From positions 1-64,000 of the forward strand of contig NZ_DRGM01000049.1 of the NCBI RefSeq assembly GCF_011050055.1: a DNA stretch of 64,000 nt. Direction: 5' to 3'. The position numbers and the translations under genes were made by a program. Below are positions 53,621-63,718 of the stretch, piece by piece. The stretch is from Pseudoalteromonas prydzensis (GTDB lineage Bacteria > Pseudomonadota > Gammaproteobacteria > Enterobacterales > Alteromonadaceae). Position 1 is the first letter of the stretch; each line of letters opens with the position of its first letter. Under the pieces are notes generated by a model, which was given only the letters and a program-made list of their open reading frames with translations, was not told where the DNA came from and did no database searches.

Positions 53621-55702
53621 TTAAGCTTGTGCATACACTGATTTACCCGCAAGCCAGCGATTGATAAGTTGTTCTACTTGTTCAGGGTACTGGCGGAGCA
53701 TTTGTAGTGCGATAGGTCTGACTAAGTTGAGTGTGTGCTTATCTCTGGTTAAGTCAGCAATTTTAAATTCTGCTAAACCTGTTTGTTTAGTGCCGAGCAC
53801 TTCACCTGGACCACGAATTTCTAAATCGCGTTCAGCAATTACAAAACCGTCATTGCTATCTCTTAGCACAGCTAAACGTTTTTGTGCCGTATGAGACAAG
53901 GGGGCGTGGTATAAAAGCACACAATGGGATGCGATTGCACCGCGGCCAACTCGGCCACGTAACTGATGTAATTGCGCAAGGCCAAGCCGTTCAGGATTCT
54001 CAATGATGATCAAACTGGCATTCGGCACATCTACACCGACTTCAATGACTGTCGTCGCGACTAATATATGAATGTTCCCAGCTTTGAATTCACTCATAAT
54101 GGCTTGCTTTTCAGCTGCTTTCATCCGGCCATGAACTAGCCCTACAGTTAACTCAGGCAGTGCATGAGTTAACTGCAGTGCGCTATCTTCTGCTGCTTGA
54201 CATTGTAATGCTTCCGATTCATCAATTAAGGTGCATACCCAATAAACTTGGCGGCCTTGCTCGGTACAGGCTGTTTTTACCCGCGCAATAATTTCATCAC
54301 GACGGGTATCAGGTAGTGCAATGGTTTTAATTGGGGTACGTCCGGGTGGCAACTCATCAATCACGGAGGTTTCTAAATCGGCATAAGCGGTCATCGCCAG
54401 TGTGCGTGGAATCGGTGTGGCTGTCATCACCAGTTGATGTGGATAGCAATCACCAAAACGGCCTTTTTCTCGTAGCGATAAGCGCTGGTGGACGCCAAAA
54501 CGGTGTTGTTCGTCAATAATAATAAGCACTAAGTTATTAAAAGTTACTTGTTCTTGAAATAACGCATGAGTACCAACAATCATTTGCGCTTCACCAGAGG
54601 CTATTTTCTCAAGTATTGCGCTGCGCTCTTTCCCTTTGGTTTTTCCGCCCAACCAAGCAGTAGTAATACCTAAAGTTTGAAACCAGTTTTCGAAAGTAAT
54701 GCCATGTTGCTCAGATAAAATCTCTGTGGGTGCCATTAACGCGACCTGATAACCTTGTGCGATAGCCGTTAAGGCACTCAAAGCGGCAACTAATGTTTTA
54801 CCTGAGCCCACATCACCTTGGACTAAGCGCATCATCGGGTAGGGATGTTGTAAATCACTTTTAATTTCTGCAACCACTTTACTTTGCGCGTTGGTGGGAG
54901 CAAAAGGCAGCTGCGCCAAAAATTTACTTTCTAATTGGTTGATTGGATCCAGCGCCACGGCTTTTACTTGTTGCCCTTGTTGGCGTAATTTTAATAGGCT
55001 GAGGTTTTGCGCCAGCAGCTCTTCAAATACTAGGCGTTGTTGTGCAGGGTGCAGGCCTTGCTCAAGGGCACTTAAATCAACGTCATTGGCTGGACGATGT
55101 AGTAATAAAAGTGCGTGAGTTAAATCCATACCGGCATGTTGAAATTGCGCTGGTAATAGCTCTTCAACTTGATATTTATTCAGTAATTCAATTGCTTGAT
55201 CACTTAAAGCCCGAATAGAGAGTTGCTTTAAACCTTCTGTTGTTGGATAAACTGGCGTTAGCGTGGTTGCTGTTGGTTGTTCACTCGGTGTATCGCTGAG
55301 GCTGTATTCAGGGTGAGTCATTTCATAACCCACTCTGCCACGGCGTACTTCACCAAAACAGCGGATCACTTTTCCACTGCTTAAGTTATTTTTTTGTGCC
55401 GCCGTAAAATTAAAAAAGCGTAATGTTAAGCGCCCTGTGCCATCATTCACTTGGCACACCAGCATACGTCGTTTACCAAAAGTGATCTGACTGGTTTCTA
55501 TGCTTGCTTCAATCGTAACATGGCTATGCACCGCTAAATCACAGATATTATAAACTCGGGTGCGATCTTCATAACGCAGAGGTAAATGAAAGAGCATATC
55601 TTGTACTGTGCTGATCCCCAGCTTTTTAAGGCGTTCAGCCATTTTTGGGCCAACGCCTTTGAGATCAGTGATTGGGTAGCGGCTTAACGTTGGCTTTGAC
55701 AA
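53621..55702 (-). CDS. recG: ATP-dependent DNA helicase RecG
   Basis: Fork-reversal helicase of 693 residues (E. coli 693). The N-terminal wedge/OB domain has DLKGVGPKMAERLKKLGI and PLRYEDRT. The motor has Walker A GDVGSGKTLVAAL near residue 300, Walker B LIIIDEQHRFGVHQR near 395 and motif VI QLRGRVGRG near 585. The end has the TRG-like ERDLEIRGPGEVLGTKQTG. It lies two genes from spoT-rpoZ-gmk, as in E. coli, with trmH directly upstream. Confidence 0.98.
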   Translation of the reverse strand: MSKPTLSRYPITDLKGVGPKMAERLKKLGISTVQDMLFHLPLRYEDRTRVYNICDLAVHSHVTIEASIETSQITFGKRRMLVCQVNDGTGRLTLRFFNFTAAQKNNLSSGKVIRCFGEVRRGRVGYEMTHPEYSLSDTPSEQPTATTLTPVYPTTEGLKQLSIRALSDQAIELLNKYQVEELLPAQFQHAGMDLTHALLLLHRPANDVDLSALEQGLHPAQQRLVFEELLAQNLSLLKLRQQGQQVKAVALDPINQLESKFLAQLPFAPTNAQSKVVAEIKSDLQHPYPMMRLVQGDVGSGKTLVAALSALTAIAQGYQVALMAPTEILSEQHGITFENWFQTLGITTAWLGGKTKGKERSAILEKIASGEAQMIVGTHALFQEQVTFNNLVLIIIDEQHRFGVHQRLSLREKGRFGDCYPHQLVMTATPIPRTLAMTAYADLETSVIDELPPGRTPIKTIALPDTRRDEIIARVKTACTEQGRQVYWVCTLIDESEALQCQAAEDSALQLTHALPELTVGLVHGRMKAAEKQAIMSEFKAGNIHILVATTVIEVGVDVPNASLIIIENPERLGLAQLHQLRGRVGRGAIASHCVLLYHAPLSHTAQKRLAVLRDSNDGFVIAERDLEIRGPGEVLGTKQTGLAEFKIADLTRDKHTLNLVRPIALQMLRQYPEQVEQLINRWLAGKSVYAQA

Positions 55703-55762
55703 AATAGGCTCAAATCATTCATTTTTAGATGGTTTTTAGTTTACGTGTGAACGCTTTAGTCA

Positions 55763-56449
55763 TCAAGCATGTTTTAATCGTTGCCAAAATACTTCATCAG
55801 CAATGATCTCGCCGTTGTCATCTAAGGCTGGGTAAGGCAGCGATTTTTCTTTGCACTTTTGCGCAATGATTGGGTGGCAGCCTTCAAATAACATCTTATG
55901 TTTGACTGTTTCATCAAGCATGGTTCGTTGGTATAAACCTGCATTGAGACGTTGATTTTGTGCTTCGAACAAAATTAATGCTGCCGCCACAGACACATTA
56001 AGTGACTGTGCCATACCTTGCATCGGAATGATGATATTTTTATCCGCGTGGGCAAGTGCTTGTGGAGATATGCCGGTTTTTTCTTGGCCGACAATAATGG
56101 CTGTTGGCAGAGTATAATCAATGTCACGATAATCAACGGCATCAGGGCATAAATTAGTGGCAAGAACTTGTACTTTTGGGTTGTGCTGGCGCATCATCGC
56201 CACCGCACTATCAATATCTTTATGTAGATGAGTGGCGATCCAATTTTTACTGCCACCCGAGGTATTATTAGTCAGCCATTTTTGATTTTGCGGCCATACC
56301 GCATGCACATGATGGCAACCCACAGCGTCTGCACTACGGACAATGGCAGACAAGTTATGGTGTTTATGCACATCTTCTAAGCACACGGTTAAATCGGTTT
56401 GACGGCGATTGAGTACGTGCTTTATGCGATGGTAGCGAGTAGTTTCCAT
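55763..56449 (-). CDS. trmH: tRNA Gm18 2'-O-methyltransferase TrmH
   Basis: SPOUT-class enzyme (228 residues) methylating G18 in tRNA D-loops. Motifs: HNLSAIVRSADAVGCHHVHA near residue 31, IIVGQEKTGISPQAL near 138 and IPMQGMAQSLNVSVAAALIL near 160. Together with the RlmB at 23691, the window encodes two SPOUT enzymes. The C-terminal extension after residue 175 (LKHKMLFEGCH-like) is typical for TrmH. It is followed by recG (60 bases), the conserved trmH-recG order. Confidence 0.96.
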   Translation of the reverse strand: METTRYHRIKHVLNRRQTDLTVCLEDVHKHHNLSAIVRSADAVGCHHVHAVWPQNQKWLTNNTSGGSKNWIATHLHKDIDSAVAMMRQHNPKVQVLATNLCPDAVDYRDIDYTLPTAIIVGQEKTGISPQALAHADKNIIIPMQGMAQSLNVSVAAALILFEAQNQRLNAGLYQRTMLDETVKHKMLFEGCHPIIAQKCKEKSLPYPALDDNGEIIADEVFWQRLKHA

Positions 56450-56503
56450 TTTTAGCCTTGTCTGAACTCATAAAATTGCCGCTATTATACGGGAATTAGT
56501 GAG

Positions 56504-56962
56504 CTAAGGCATTACCGAGCGGCTAATTGGGTTTTGCAGCGATATTAGCGTTTCGGTTGATTGTATTGCTTCGATTGCTTGAATTTTATTGATCAGTACA
56601 TCTTGTAAATGATCAATTGAACGCGTCATTACCTTAATAAAAATACTGTAGTTACCTGTCGTGTAATAAGCCTCAACCACTTCTTCAAGCTCCTTTAAAT
56701 GTAATAAGGTTTGTGGGTAGTCACGGGCATTATTAAGGTTTATGCCAATAAAACAGCAGACGTCATAGCCCAGTTGTTTGGCATTAATGCTTACTTGGGT
56801 GCCGGTAATGATCCCCGCTTGTTTCATTTTTTCCACTCGAACATGAATAGTGCCAGCACTTACTGCAAAACGTTTGGCTAATTCTGCGTAGGCAGTACGG
56901 GCATTATCCATTAAGGCGTGCAGGATCTGTTTATCGAGATTATCGATTTGATAATTTTCCAT
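56504..56962 (-). CDS. asnC: Transcriptional regulator AsnC
   Basis: A 152-residue Lrp/AsnC family regulator. The N-terminal HTH (1-60) is IDNLDKQILHALMDNARTAY plus KRFAVSAGTIHVRVEKM. The C-terminal RAM domain (65-152) binds an amino acid. In E. coli AsnC activates asnA when asparagine is low. It is divergent from asnA here, as in E. coli, and 198 bases separate the two starts. The sequence matches AsnC more than Lrp (TIHVRVEKMKQAGII). Confidence 0.95.
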   Translation of the reverse strand: MENYQIDNLDKQILHALMDNARTAYAELAKRFAVSAGTIHVRVEKMKQAGIITGTQVSINAKQLGYDVCCFIGINLNNARDYPQTLLHLKELEEVVEAYYTTGNYSIFIKVMTRSIDHLQDVLINKIQAIEAIQSTETLISLQNPISRSVMP

Positions 56963-57160
56963 ATAAATAAAGCGCTTTAATTATTGAATCTTTATTTTTT
57001 ATACCATTAAATTAATCAAATTAATATATTAAAGCTCTTTTTGTTATTGGTTATTGAATTAAAGTGCTAAATGGTTGAGGATTGCTTTAACGACATGGTT
57101 GCTGCAGCGCAATCATGCACCTTTAGCAAGTAACAATAACTGGGAATGAGGCCAATTATT

Positions 57161-58156
57161 ATGAGTTCACAATTTATGCAGCAACAGCAGCAAATTAGTA
57201 AAGTAAAACAGTATTTTTCACAGCAATTAGAGCAGCAATTAGGGTTAATTGAAGTACAAGCGCCTATTTTGGCTAAAGTAGGCGATGGTATTCAAGATAA
57301 CCTAAGTGGCACTGAAAATGCGGTTGCGGTAAATGTTAAAACCATTCCTGATAGCCAATTTGAAGTGGTTCACTCGTTGGCAAAATGGAAGCGAAAAACA
57401 TTAGCTGATCATGGCTTCGCTATTGGCGAAGGTTTATATACGCATATGAAAGCACTGCGTCCGGATGAAGAGTCATTAAGCCCGATACACTCGGTGTATG
57501 TTGATCAGTGGGATTGGGAAAAAGTAATTTGTGCCAGCAGTGAGCGCTCTCTGGATAAGTTAAAAGAAACAGTACGCGCTTTGTATCAGAGCTTAAAAGC
57601 AACCGAGCAATTTGTTGCTGATGAATTTGCGATCAGCCCTTTTTTACCAGCTGAAATTACCTTTGTGCACAGTGAGCAACTACGTCAAATGTATCCTGAC
57701 TTTACCGCCAAACAGCGCGAAAAAGCAATTACCCAAGAATATGGCGCGGTGTTTTTAATTGGCATTGGTGGCGCATTGGCTGATGGAAACATTCATGATG
57801 TGCGTGCGCCTGACTACGATGATTGGTCAACCCAAACCTGCGAGCAGTACAGTGGCTTAAATGGCGATATTTTATTATGGAACCCAGTGCTTGAAGATGC
57901 ATTCGAAATATCGTCAATGGGTATTCGTGTATCACCCGAGGCATTAGTGGCCCAGCTAGCAATTACTGGTGATGAAGGGCGTTTAGAGTTTGATTGGCAC
58001 AAACAATTGCTTGCTAAAGAGTTGCCACAAACAATCGGCGGTGGTATTGGTCAGTCACGTTTGGCTATGTTGTTATTGCAAAAATCGCATATCGGCCAAG
58101 TACAAGTTGGCGTGTGGCCTGCAGAGTTAAAACAGCAAATGGCTGGTATTTTATAA
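57161..58156 (+). CDS. asnA: Aspartate-ammonia ligase (asparagine synthetase A)
   Basis: ATP-dependent enzyme making asparagine from aspartate and ammonia. The ATG at 57161 ([11 protein letters not shown]) gives 331 residues (E. coli 330); GAGG is nine bases upstream, within an earlier in-frame ATG reading at 57146. Class-II aaRS-like motifs: [17 protein letters not shown] and [12 protein letters not shown] near 115, and [16 protein letters not shown] near 300. It is controlled by divergent asnC. The region between holds AT-rich operator-like sequence, but I could not pick out a specific AsnC site. Confidence 0.96.
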   Translation: MSSQFMQQQQQISKVKQYFSQQLEQQLGLIEVQAPILAKVGDGIQDNLSGTENAVAVNVKTIPDSQFEVVHSLAKWKRKTLADHGFAIGEGLYTHMKALRPDEESLSPIHSVYVDQWDWEKVICASSERSLDKLKETVRALYQSLKATEQFVADEFAISPFLPAEITFVHSEQLRQMYPDFTAKQREKAITQEYGAVFLIGIGGALADGNIHDVRAPDYDDWSTQTCEQYSGLNGDILLWNPVLEDAFEISSMGIRVSPEALVAQLAITGDEGRLEFDWHKQLLAKELPQTIGGGIGQSRLAMLLLQKSHIGQVQVGVWPAELKQQMAGIL

Positions 58157-58206
58157 CGTAGACGAGAAATAGAGACTATCAGTTGTTAGTCTCTATCTGC
58201 TTGTGA

Positions 58207-59811
58207 TCAACTGGTTTTAAATTCAATCTCTATTTTGCCTTCTTGCAGTTTTACGTTACAAGGAGGATAGCTGCGATTAGTTTTTAATACTTTATCGAAA
58301 ATATGAATTTCGACCCCAGAATGCAATTTTTTATTGACCGCTAAATTAGCATTATTCAGCAAGCCATATAAATTTTGTTCCAAATTTGATAAGCGCTTTT
58401 CTAATTGCTCTGCTTGCTGACAGTAATGATTCTGAGTGGCGCCTATTTTTGCTAACAGTAGTTTTTTCTTTTCAGCATCCTTGAGTAAGTCTGCTTTTTC
58501 AATGGTGGCTTGCAAAGTATCGAGTTGCTCGTCAGTTTTAGCGAGCTCTTTTAGACACTCATCTGTTTCTGCCGTTATGGCTTGCCCTGATGCTGCCATA
58601 TTAATGAACATTTTTGCACCAGACTCATTGCCAATTTCACCCGCAATGATCATCCCCGCATCGAGGACTTCGCCACCAAATAACTTACCTTGCGGATTGT
58701 CTGTTTGGCCAATTTGTAATAACCCTGTGGCTTTCATGGCACAATGGCTTGCTTGGCGTTCAATAAAAATATTATTACCAGCTAGGTAACTATATTGCGC
58801 GTGAGATAGATGAATATTACCACTACTAATAATTTTGCATGAAAGCGTTTTATCATCTAGCTGGTGGCCAATTACACCTTGTTTAATTGTAATATCGCCT
58901 TGCGCTGTTAACTCACCTGATTCGACCGTGCCCATAACGGTTATATCGCCTTTGGCGGTAACTTTCATGCCCGGCTCAATGTTATGAGTGACAATCACGC
59001 TGCCATCAAAATTAATATGGCCGCTTTTAACTGTGACATCGCCAATAGTAAAAATATCATCAACGCGCATGCCATTTTTAATTTCTACCGGTACGCCGGC
59101 AATGGTTGAGATTAATTCTAGAGGATTGGTTTTTGATATTTCGCTGCCTTCACCAGCGACTAACGGGCTACTTTCTCCCGCTTTTGCCGGCAGTACATCA
59201 CCTTTTACGGTAAAGCCTTCTTTACCAGGAGTTGCGGGTTGCTGTCGAATTAACAGTGTACCGGGTTCAACACTGGCTAACTTGCCAAAATCGCGCATAT
59301 CAACAGTACCATCTTCGCGCAGTTTCGGGGTATGCAAACGCTCTTTTAACGTTTGCACTTGAGAGAGTAGTATTGATGATTTTCCGTTTTCAGGTAAGCG
59401 ACCTTTCGCGAGTATGCCTTTAACCGATGTGCCTGCGGGTAATTCAAATTGCTGCTGTAGAAGCTGCTCTAGAAAAGCTTGTTTGTAGCCTCTAGCAACT
59501 CCTGCTTTGATCAGCTGTTGTTTAGCTTGATCAAGGGCTAACACTTTACCACCTTGCGCGGTTGTAAGTTCACCAGTCGCTAACATTTTATCATCACTGA
59601 TAGTCACTGTTAGGGTGGCATCATGCTTACTTGCTACCACTAAACTACGTTCATTGCTTGGTTCTTTAAAAAAAGCGTTTATGGCGTCATGATCTATCCG
59701 GCATTCACAGAATGTCGATTTTTTCAGTGCTTCTATAATAAAGGCAGCACTTGGTGGCGAATGTTCTATAACATCGAGTAATACATTACCGTTATGAGCA
59801 AGCTTAAACAC
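58207..59811 (-). CDS. FapA/DUF342-family protein
   Basis: A 534-residue cytoplasmic protein of the FapA (DUF342) family. The N-terminal alpha/beta part (1-180) is followed by the beta-helix domain (180-380) with the hallmark GFTVKGDVLPAKAGES and LIRQQPATPGKEG stretch, and short repeated turns (KVTAKGDITVMGTVESG). The C-terminal part (390-475) is a coiled coil (ECLKELAKTDEQLDTLQ). FapA proteins are scaffold or shell-like; one Vibrio homologue regulates glucose phosphotransferase enzyme IIA. It is placed between ridA and asnA, interrupting the spoT-trmH order of relatives. Function here is unknown. Confidence 0.85.
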   Translation of the reverse strand: MFKLAHNGNVLLDVIEHSPPSAAFIIEALKKSTFCECRIDHDAINAFFKEPSNERSLVVASKHDATLTVTISDDKMLATGELTTAQGGKVLALDQAKQQLIKAGVARGYKQAFLEQLLQQQFELPAGTSVKGILAKGRLPENGKSSILLSQVQTLKERLHTPKLREDGTVDMRDFGKLASVEPGTLLIRQQPATPGKEGFTVKGDVLPAKAGESSPLVAGEGSEISKTNPLELISTIAGVPVEIKNGMRVDDIFTIGDVTVKSGHINFDGSVIVTHNIEPGMKVTAKGDITVMGTVESGELTAQGDITIKQGVIGHQLDDKTLSCKIISSGNIHLSHAQYSYLAGNNIFIERQASHCAMKATGLLQIGQTDNPQGKLFGGEVLDAGMIIAGEIGNESGAKMFINMAASGQAITAETDECLKELAKTDEQLDTLQATIEKADLLKDAEKKKLLLAKIGATQNHYCQQAEQLEKRLSNLEQNLYGLLNNANLAVNKKLHSGVEIHIFDKVLKTNRSYPPCNVKLQEGKIEIEFKTS

Positions 59812-59922
59812 GGATTATCCTTTTGCAACATTTAAGTTAAAGGTTTTTATAATTATATAAGGATAGAGTGCTAGAGATTTGGATAAGTGTCAAGAAAATC
59901 GAAGATGAGGCTGGGATAGAGT

Positions 59923-59954
59923 AATACACCTAAGTCTTTATTCTTAGATGTATT
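59923..59954. other. Hairpin downstream of ridA
   Basis: AATACACCTAAG and CTTAGATGTATT pair with one mismatch around TCTTTATT. It lies next to the 13-bp inverted repeat at 59957, and together they may end the ridA-spoT transcript. Confidence 0.5.
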
Positions 59955-59956
59955 GC

Positions 59957-59992
59957 TATACCCAAATCACCGTTAGATATGATTTGGGTATA
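59957..59992. repeat. 36-bp palindrome with TATACCCAA/TTGGGTATA ends
   Basis: Perfect 13-bp arms TATACCCAAATCA and TGATTTGGGTATA around CCGTTAGATA. The outermost nine bases equal those of the 265-bp element at 5208, so it could be a minimal or internally deleted relative. It lies six bases from the ridA stop and may act as its terminator. Confidence 0.7.
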
Positions 59993-59998
59993 ATGAAC

Positions 59999-60391
59999 TT
60001 AATTTGTTGAAGGTAACTCCATAATTCCATCAATTTCAACTTGCACGTTTTTTGGTAGTGCACGTACACCAATTGCTGCTCGGGCAGGGTAGGGTGCTTT
60101 GAAATATTGGCTCATTACTTCATTTACAGTGGCAAAATTAGATAAGTCAGTTAAATAGATATTAACTTTTACCAAATCTTGGATGTTGCCACCGGCTTCT
60201 TCACATACCGCACTAATATTTTTAAATACTTGATGTGTTTGCTCTGCGAAATCTTCAGAGATCACTGCCATCGTTTCAGGTACTAAAGGGATTTGACCTG
60301 ATAAGTAAACGGCTGTGCCAACTTTAACTGCTTGACTATAAGTACCGATTGCCGCAGGTGCTTGATCGGTAGAAATAAATGCTTTATTCAT
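59999..60391 (-). CDS. ridA: RidA reactive enamine/imine deaminase
   Basis: A 130-residue protein of the RidA/YjgF family hydrolysing 2-aminoacrylate and related imines formed by PLP enzymes. Opening STDQAPAAIGTYSQAVKVG, then GQIPLVPET, and the arginine signature APYPARAAIGVRALPKNVQVEID near residue 100 with catalytic Arg. It is 12 bases downstream of spoT. Known enzymes are trimers. Confidence 0.96.
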   Translation of the reverse strand: MNKAFISTDQAPAAIGTYSQAVKVGTAVYLSGQIPLVPETMAVISEDFAEQTHQVFKNISAVCEEAGGNIQDLVKVNIYLTDLSNFATVNEVMSQYFKAPYPARAAIGVRALPKNVQVEIDGIMELPSTN

Positions 60392-60403
60392 GATTTTCCT
60401 TTG

Positions 60404-62509
60404 TTATTTTTTACGATAGACTTTTTGCACATCAGGCATAACACGAATGCGGCGCATGATATTAGCAACATGGACACGGTTTTTCACGGTGATCCCTAAA
60501 TCTATCACGTATAAATTACTTTCTTTTTCATCTGTGGCAATTTCCACAATGTTTGCTTGGGTTGTAGCAATTACATTGGTTAGTTTTGCGAGCGCGCCTT
60601 GGTGATTGATGATTTCCACACGCAGTGCTGCAATATATTCTTTTTCAGGGTTATCATCCCATTTTACAACCAAGTACTTAGAACGTTCAGTTTCCCAGCC
60701 GCGAATGTTTTTACATTCTTGGCGGTGTACGGTGATGCCTTTACCTTGGCTGATATGTGCGGTGATAGCATCCCCTGGCACTGGTCGACAACATTTAGAA
60801 TAGTTAACTAGCATACCTTCAGTACCAATAATGGTCGCTTTAGCATTTTTAGTCATATCGCCTAAATCATCATTGTCATTTTGTAATAGGCGACGCGCGA
60901 TCAACATGCTCATTAAATTACCGCAGCCAATTTCAACCAATAACTCTAATACAGTATTAAGCTCATGTTCTGCTAAGACGCGATTGATATTTTCTTCAGG
61001 TAAGTCATCGAATTTAGTTTCACCTAAGGCTGAGTCGAGTAAGCGACGACCAAGTAGTAAAGCTTCTTCATGATGCTGACTTTTCAGGTAGTTACGAATG
61101 CCTAAACGGGCCTTGCCAGTAACAATAAAGTTGAGCCAAGTGGCATTTGGGTGGGCGCCAGAGCTGGTGATGACTTCAACGGTTTGCCCGGTATCGAGTG
61201 CTTTACTTAACGGATGAGGTTTACGGTTAACGCGTGCACCCACACAGGTATTACCAACATCGGTATGGACCGCGTATGCAAAATCAACGGCGGTTGCACC
61301 CATAGGTAGCTCGACTATGCGACCATCAGGGGTAAACACATAAATCTCTTCAGGGAATAGCTCTGTTTTAACGTTTTCAACAAACTCAAATGATGAGCCC
61401 GCGCTTTGTTGCAACTCTAGTAAACTTTGCATCCATTGACGTGCACGTTGTTGTGCCGTATGGCCTGCGCTATCACCGGCTTTTTTATACATCCAATGCG
61501 CAGCAACCCCTTTATCTGCCATGTGATCCATATCGTGAGTACGAATTTGGATCTCAACGGGAATGCCATGTGGGCCAACAAGTGAGGTATGTAACGACTG
61601 GTAGCCATTGGTTTTCGGCACTGCGATATAATCTTTAAAGCGCGTTTCGATTGGCTTATATAAATTATGTGCAACCCCTAATACGCGATAGCAGGTATCC
61701 ATTGAATCAACGGCAATTCTAAATGCGTAAATGTCCATTACTTCATTAAACAGTAACTCTTTATTGAGCATTTTTTTGTAAATACTATATAAGTGTTTTT
61801 CGCGCCCTGAAACGGTGGCTTTGATGCCAGCTTCTTCAAGTCGTGCTGTTATTTCGGTTTGGATATTTGAAATGACTTCTTTGCGATTACCCCGTGCTTT
61901 AGCGACTTCAGATTTTAAAGCGCGATGACGCATCGGGTAGAGAGCTTGAAAGCCTAAATCCTCTAGTTCATTCTTGATATCGTGAATACCGAGGCGATTA
62001 GCAATGGGTGCATAAATCTCTAATGTTTCACGTGCTATGCGACGTCGTTTATCGGGGCGTAGTGCACCCAGCGTGCGCATATTATGTGTACGATCGGCTA
62101 ACTTGATCAAAATAACCCGAATATCTTGGGTCATTGCCATAATCATTTTTCGGTAGTTTTCAGCTTGGAATTCTTTTTTATCTTTAAAGCTGAGTTTATC
62201 CAGTTTGCTAACGCCTTCAACCAACTCGGCAACGGTATCGCCAAATATTTCGGCTAAATCTTGTTGGCTAAAGTCAGTGTCTTCGATCACATCATGCATT
62301 AATGCAGCCATTAACGTTTCATGATCTAAATGCATGCCAGCCAAAATTTGGCTTACTTCAACAGGGTGAGTAATGTAAGGTTCGCCGCTTGAGCGAGTTT
62401 GACCTTCATGGGCCTCTCGGGCTACCACGTAAGCTTTTTGCACCAGCTCTACATCAGCAGCAGGCAAGTATTCTGAGATTTTCTTTTTTAGACCTTCAAA
62501 AAGATACAT
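60404..62509 (-). CDS. spoT: Bifunctional (p)ppGpp synthetase/hydrolase SpoT
   Basis: A 701-residue cytoplasmic enzyme controlling (p)ppGpp. The N-terminal HD hydrolase domain is complete (HPVEVSQILAGMHLDHETLM, ALMHDVIEDTDFS, LADRTHNMRTLG). The synthetase domain (about 220-350) contains GREKHLYSIYKKM and YQSLHTSLVGP. Next are TGS (IYVFTPDGRIVELPMGATAV) and the C-terminal ACT domain (RVEIINHQGALAKLT). Intact HD marks it as SpoT, not RelA. It follows rpoZ and precedes ridA, the conserved gmk-rpoZ-spoT unit. Confidence 0.98.
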   Translation of the reverse strand: MYLFEGLKKKISEYLPAADVELVQKAYVVAREAHEGQTRSSGEPYITHPVEVSQILAGMHLDHETLMAALMHDVIEDTDFSQQDLAEIFGDTVAELVEGVSKLDKLSFKDKKEFQAENYRKMIMAMTQDIRVILIKLADRTHNMRTLGALRPDKRRRIARETLEIYAPIANRLGIHDIKNELEDLGFQALYPMRHRALKSEVAKARGNRKEVISNIQTEITARLEEAGIKATVSGREKHLYSIYKKMLNKELLFNEVMDIYAFRIAVDSMDTCYRVLGVAHNLYKPIETRFKDYIAVPKTNGYQSLHTSLVGPHGIPVEIQIRTHDMDHMADKGVAAHWMYKKAGDSAGHTAQQRARQWMQSLLELQQSAGSSFEFVENVKTELFPEEIYVFTPDGRIVELPMGATAVDFAYAVHTDVGNTCVGARVNRKPHPLSKALDTGQTVEVITSSGAHPNATWLNFIVTGKARLGIRNYLKSQHHEEALLLGRRLLDSALGETKFDDLPEENINRVLAEHELNTVLELLVEIGCGNLMSMLIARRLLQNDNDDLGDMTKNAKATIIGTEGMLVNYSKCCRPVPGDAITAHISQGKGITVHRQECKNIRGWETERSKYLVVKWDDNPEKEYIAALRVEIINHQGALAKLTNVIATTQANIVEIATDEKESNLYVIDLGITVKNRVHVANIMRRIRVMPDVQKVYRKK

Positions 62510-62637
62510 TCACACTCCAATGTTCTCGTGAAGCAAATAGATAACGGTATGTTAAGAATATACGATGAAAAGAAGGGATTGCCAACGGCTAGCGTAGAAA
62601 TACTACGCCGTTGGCTAAATCAGACCAGAAAGTCAGA

Positions 62638-62913
62638 TTATTGGTTGCCGCCTACAATTGCTGCAACCGCAGCCATTTCAGCTGCTTCTTGGTGTTGTTG
62701 CTCTTCACGATCGATAAGATCCATCGATGAGCTATCTACTAAACCAAGTTCAATTTCACGTAAAGCAATAACCGTTGGTTTATCGTTTTCAGGGTCAACT
62801 AATGGCTTTTTACCACCAACCGCGATTTGGCGGGCACGACGAGCCGCAACTAAAATTAAGTCAAAACGATTACCAATTGCATCTACTGCATCTTCAACAG
62901 TTACGCGAGCCAT
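62638..62913 (-). CDS. rpoZ: RNA polymerase omega subunit
   Basis: A 91-residue subunit, equal to E. coli length, that helps fold and assemble beta-prime and binds ppGpp. The ATG at 62913 starts [19 protein letters not shown], with a GGAG site upstream; a longer frame to 62943 is not needed. The stretch [13 protein letters not shown] and [17 protein letters not shown] are diagnostic. It is between gmk and spoT, consistent with a shared role in ppGpp control. Confidence 0.98.
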   Translation of the reverse strand: MARVTVEDAVDAIGNRFDLILVAARRARQIAVGGKKPLVDPENDKPTVIALREIELGLVDSSSMDLIDREEQQHQEAAEMAAVAAIVGGNQ

Positions 62914-63031
62914 CTTCAGCACTCCAAATAAATTTTTAAGCAAAGACGTAGTTTACTGCACGCAGTCAGATTCGCCAATAGCTTGTGGTTAATTTAAACA
63001 AATAAAATACTTACTGAACCTAAATTAGGAT

Positions 63032-63652
63032 TTAACGCAGTAAGTCTACGAGTAAATCTTGATGGCGAATAGCTTGGCTTTGTAGCGATAAGCGTTTTGC
63101 CAATACGATCGTCTCAATTTCCTTCAGCGCAGTTGCAAAATCATCGTTAACCACGACATAGTCATATTCATTGTAATGAGACGTTTCAGATTGGGCTTTC
63201 GCCATGCGACCAGCAATGACTTCTTGTGAGTCTTGACCGCGATTATTTAAACGTGATTCAAGTTCTGCTTTTGAAGGTGGTAGAATAAAAATAGTCTCAA
63301 CATCAGCCACTAATTCGCGGACTTGGCGTGCACCTTGCCAATCAATATCTAAAAATACATCAATACCAGCTGCAAGCTGATCTTCAATTGCTTGCTTTGA
63401 TGTACCGTAGTAATTATCGAACACTTGCGCCCATTCAAAAAAATCATCTTTGGCAATTAAAGCCTTAAACTCATCAACCGTTACAAAGTGATAATGCACG
63501 CCATTCTCTTCACCAGGACGAGGCGAGCGAGTAGTGTGTGAAACCGATACTTTCATATCAGTGTGCTTTGCTAATAAAGCACTAATTAGGCTTGATTTAC
63601 CTGCACCTGAAGGCGCTGATAATATAAATAAGTTTCCGCGAGTTTGCGTCAT
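63032..63652 (-). CDS. gmk: Guanylate kinase
   Basis: P-loop kinase of 206 residues converting GMP to GDP, and a target of (p)ppGpp in some bacteria. Walker A is [16 protein letters not shown] at residues 13-28. The GMP-binding motif is [20 protein letters not shown], and [10 protein letters not shown] is the lid region near residue 100. The start is MTQTRGNLF. Its leader contains a long hairpin (63680). Upstream in relatives is yicC; here only the yicC end remains. Confidence 0.98.
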   Translation of the reverse strand: MTQTRGNLFILSAPSGAGKSSLISALLAKHTDMKVSVSHTTRSPRPGEENGVHYHFVTVDEFKALIAKDDFFEWAQVFDNYYGTSKQAIEDQLAAGIDVFLDIDWQGARQVRELVADVETIFILPPSKAELESRLNNRGQDSQEVIAGRMAKAQSETSHYNEYDYVVVNDDFATALKEIETIVLAKRLSLQSQAIRHQDLLVDLLR

Positions 63653-63679
63653 GACTTTGTTCTCTACTAAAAAATAAAT

Positions 63680-63707
63680 AGGCTTGAGTTACAAGTAACT
63701 CAAGCCT
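63680..63707 (-). terminator. Perfect 13-bp hairpin between the yicC remnant and gmk
   Basis: AGGCTTGAGTTAC and GTAACTCAAGCCT are perfect complements with the loop AA. On the minus strand it is followed by ATTTATTTTTT. It is a good terminator for a gene ending upstream (originally yicC). If the promoter at 63719 is used, it would instead lie at the 5' end of the gmk transcript. Confidence 0.75.
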
Positions 63708-63718
63708 TTAATATTCGT

